Positions 62,359-64,000 of a stretch of DNA of 64,000 nt are shown piece by piece. The notes below the pieces were generated by a model. That model had not been told where the DNA came from, did not search any database, and worked only from the letters and a program-made list of their open reading frames with translations. Source of the DNA: Patiria pectinifera (Eukaryota; Echinodermata; Asteroidea; Valvatida; Asterinidae). Position 1 is the stretch's first letter. The number at the start of each line of letters is the position of its first letter. The position numbers and the translations under genes were made by a program. The stretch lies in NCBI GenBank assembly GCA_029964075.1, contig CM057129.1:12019430-12083429 (forward strand), given 5' to 3'.

Positions 62359-64000
62359 CTGCAAGACGATGAAAACAAAGACAAAGGCGTAGATGTGTAT
62401 GTGAGTTTAAAGTGGTCAAAATGAGAGTTTGCTGGCGGAGGTCAAAATGAGAGTTGGCAGGAATTGGGAAAAGAATTAAATGTCTCCTTACAATACTGTT
62501 TGCTGCACTTCAATCGAACATACAAATGACAACTTATGGCTGTTTACAGTTTGCATTTATCGGCAAGTCAAAAGAATAAAATACTGAGAAAAAAGGCTTT
62601 TAAAGGGTTCAACTGTTTTGTAGCCAAGTAAATGATAGATGCCGATAGATTTCATTCCACAATCTTTATATTTTTTCTTTAAAATATGTGTAGTTTACAA
62701 ATACAAGATTACAAAAAAAAATTAAAATATGAAATACTGAAAAACAAAATGAGCCCATACGGGTTTTGCATTATTCTCCAGTTTGGCCTGTGCCTGGTTC
62801 CATCTCATTTTGCCAGAGCACCTCACATAATGACAAACTTTGTCTTATGGGGTCCGTGCCCATGCTAGCGAGGGCACTGTTTGACTTCCTGCCAAGAGCC
62901 AAGGGGATTTCTAACCTACAGTTTCTTCACTTTAGGCTTTATGTCTGGCTCCAAAATCATTTTACAGCCTTGTCCAAACAAAAGGGAGATTCTCTAACCC
63001 TTGGCCAGATATTGTAGGATTTGGTGGTCTCAATTCATATCCAAAACGATTTCTGCAGCCAATTTCACGAAACCTTAGTTTATGGCGTAACTCAACTTGC
63101 GCCACATCTTATTGCATAAGTTGCGCAACATTTCACGCTGCGCAGCATTTCACTTATGACACATTTCATGAAAGTCGGATAGTGCATAAGTCCGCGACTT
63201 GCGCAATAAATTATGGCATAACTTGCACAATCATTTTAGGTGGCATAAGTTGTGACGTAGAAACTGAAAATGACATTTTTACCAGCAAATTGGAACTGTC
63301 GTGGAGCCCGTTATAGCACAACTTATCAAAGTTGATACAAGACACTCACAACTTTATGTCTGAAGTAAAAGATTGTTTACTTTACTCATTACATAACTTT
63401 TTAGAGTTGCAGAACGATTCTGAAGAAAGTCGGACAAAATGATGTTCAAAATGGCCGGCTGAGGTGATCCAACGACTGTTTCGTAAATGCTGTTTTTTTG
63501 TCCTCGTCCAAGATGTTAATTAAAACTTTGCGCAGCTACACCAAGTTTTGTGAAATCGATAGTAAGTTTATTGCGCAGCTGCACAACAAAGTTGTTGCGT
63601 ATTAAAGTCTTACGCACGTCACAAGCTGCGCACTTTTTCGTGAAATCGGCTGCTGGACAAGTTGCAGACATTGCATCGGGTATAAATTGCAGCATTCTGA
63701 ACAACTGCCCTGCAATCTTCCCGCAATGAAGTTATCAGTCCTGGTGAGTCAAGCAGTTACTAATGAAAACTTCCCCAGAATATGTCCGCAACAAATGCAG
63801 AGCTTCTTCCGGGCAAAGTGAATGACTCTACAACTTGAATGACCTGCAACTTGTTCAGAACTTGTACCGGATATAATTTTAGACAGGCCCTTACCAAAGT
63901 AGAAGAGGGACCAATGTTGGGCTAGCGTCCCTCAAGTATGGGGCCTTAAAATCGCCTGAAATCAAAGCCGGAGACAAGAACATGTTATTACCTCTTTTTT
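62359..64000. other. NAA35 upstream intron, incomplete
   Basis: No NAA35 exon could be found to the right edge. It holds the TTGCGCA-rich inverted-repeat element at 63053-63655. The rest shows nothing recognisable. Confidence 0.6.
63053..63655. mobile_element. Inverted-repeat element rich in TTGCGCA words
   Basis: GCAGCCAATTTCACGAAA near 63056 mirrors TTTTCGTGAAATCGGCTGC ending near 63652. The interior repeats TTGCGCAAC, GCGCAGC and GCATAAGTT words on both strands. No transposase was seen and no target duplication resolved. Confidence 0.7.

Overview
This is eukaryotic nuclear DNA from an animal. It is AT-rich overall, with long introns, many short inverted-repeat transposons and tRNA-derived SINE-like pieces. 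The repeat style (frequent TACATGTA words, SINE types common in marine invertebrates) and the receptor sequence suggest a marine invertebrate, most likely a deuterostome such as an echinoderm or hemichordate. That placement is an inference. No bacterial operon, CRISPR array or functional rRNA gene was seen.

Two protein-coding genes lie tail to tail. On the + strand, 737-37980 holds the 3' part of an insulin/IGF-type receptor tyrosine kinase gene: 18 exons, 3348 coding bases including the stop, 1115 codons. All splice phases join without a frameshift. It starts near the end of the cysteine-rich domain and runs through L2, three FnIII domains, the CC-A-C insert, the alpha-CT helix, a KRRRR furin site, the transmembrane helix, an NPEY juxtamembrane motif, the kinase domain and a tail with a YENM motif. 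The L1 domain and most of the cysteine-rich exons lie upstream of the window. On the - strand, 62358-53630 holds the last 8 exons of NAA35 (Mak10), the auxiliary subunit of the NatC N-terminal acetyltransferase (481 codons plus stop, also phase-consistent). Its 5' exons lie beyond the right edge. The genes are separated by about 15.6 kb (37981-53629) in which no gene was recognised. No functional link between the two genes is visible.

Introns and the intergenic gap are full of repeats. Several have complete hallmarks: a hAT-like element with an 8-bp target duplication (31929-32362), a piggyBac-like element with TTAA sites (18333-18825), mariner-type MITEs with TA sites (11243-11718, 56588-57058), a decayed mariner transposase piece (35510-35715) and a LINE fragment (9726-10060). 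The intergenic gap carries a roughly 326-bp satellite (47.1-51.2 kb) interrupted by a 96-bp, strongly hairpin-forming GC-rich array (48.8-49.9 kb), and a palindromic GTACGTACG array (45.9-46.6 kb) split by a hAT-like element.

The most unusual structure is in NAA35. The 2.6-kb intron between exons 62220-62358 and 59451-59629 appears to consist almost wholly of two tandem arrays grown from its own borders: copies of the upstream exon's 3' end with its splice donor, and copies of the downstream exon's 5' end with its acceptor. A smaller version of the same process occurs in the receptor gene, where the tail and donor of exon 28645-28901 are repeated four times. I did not recognise any wholly new enzymatic or defence system.
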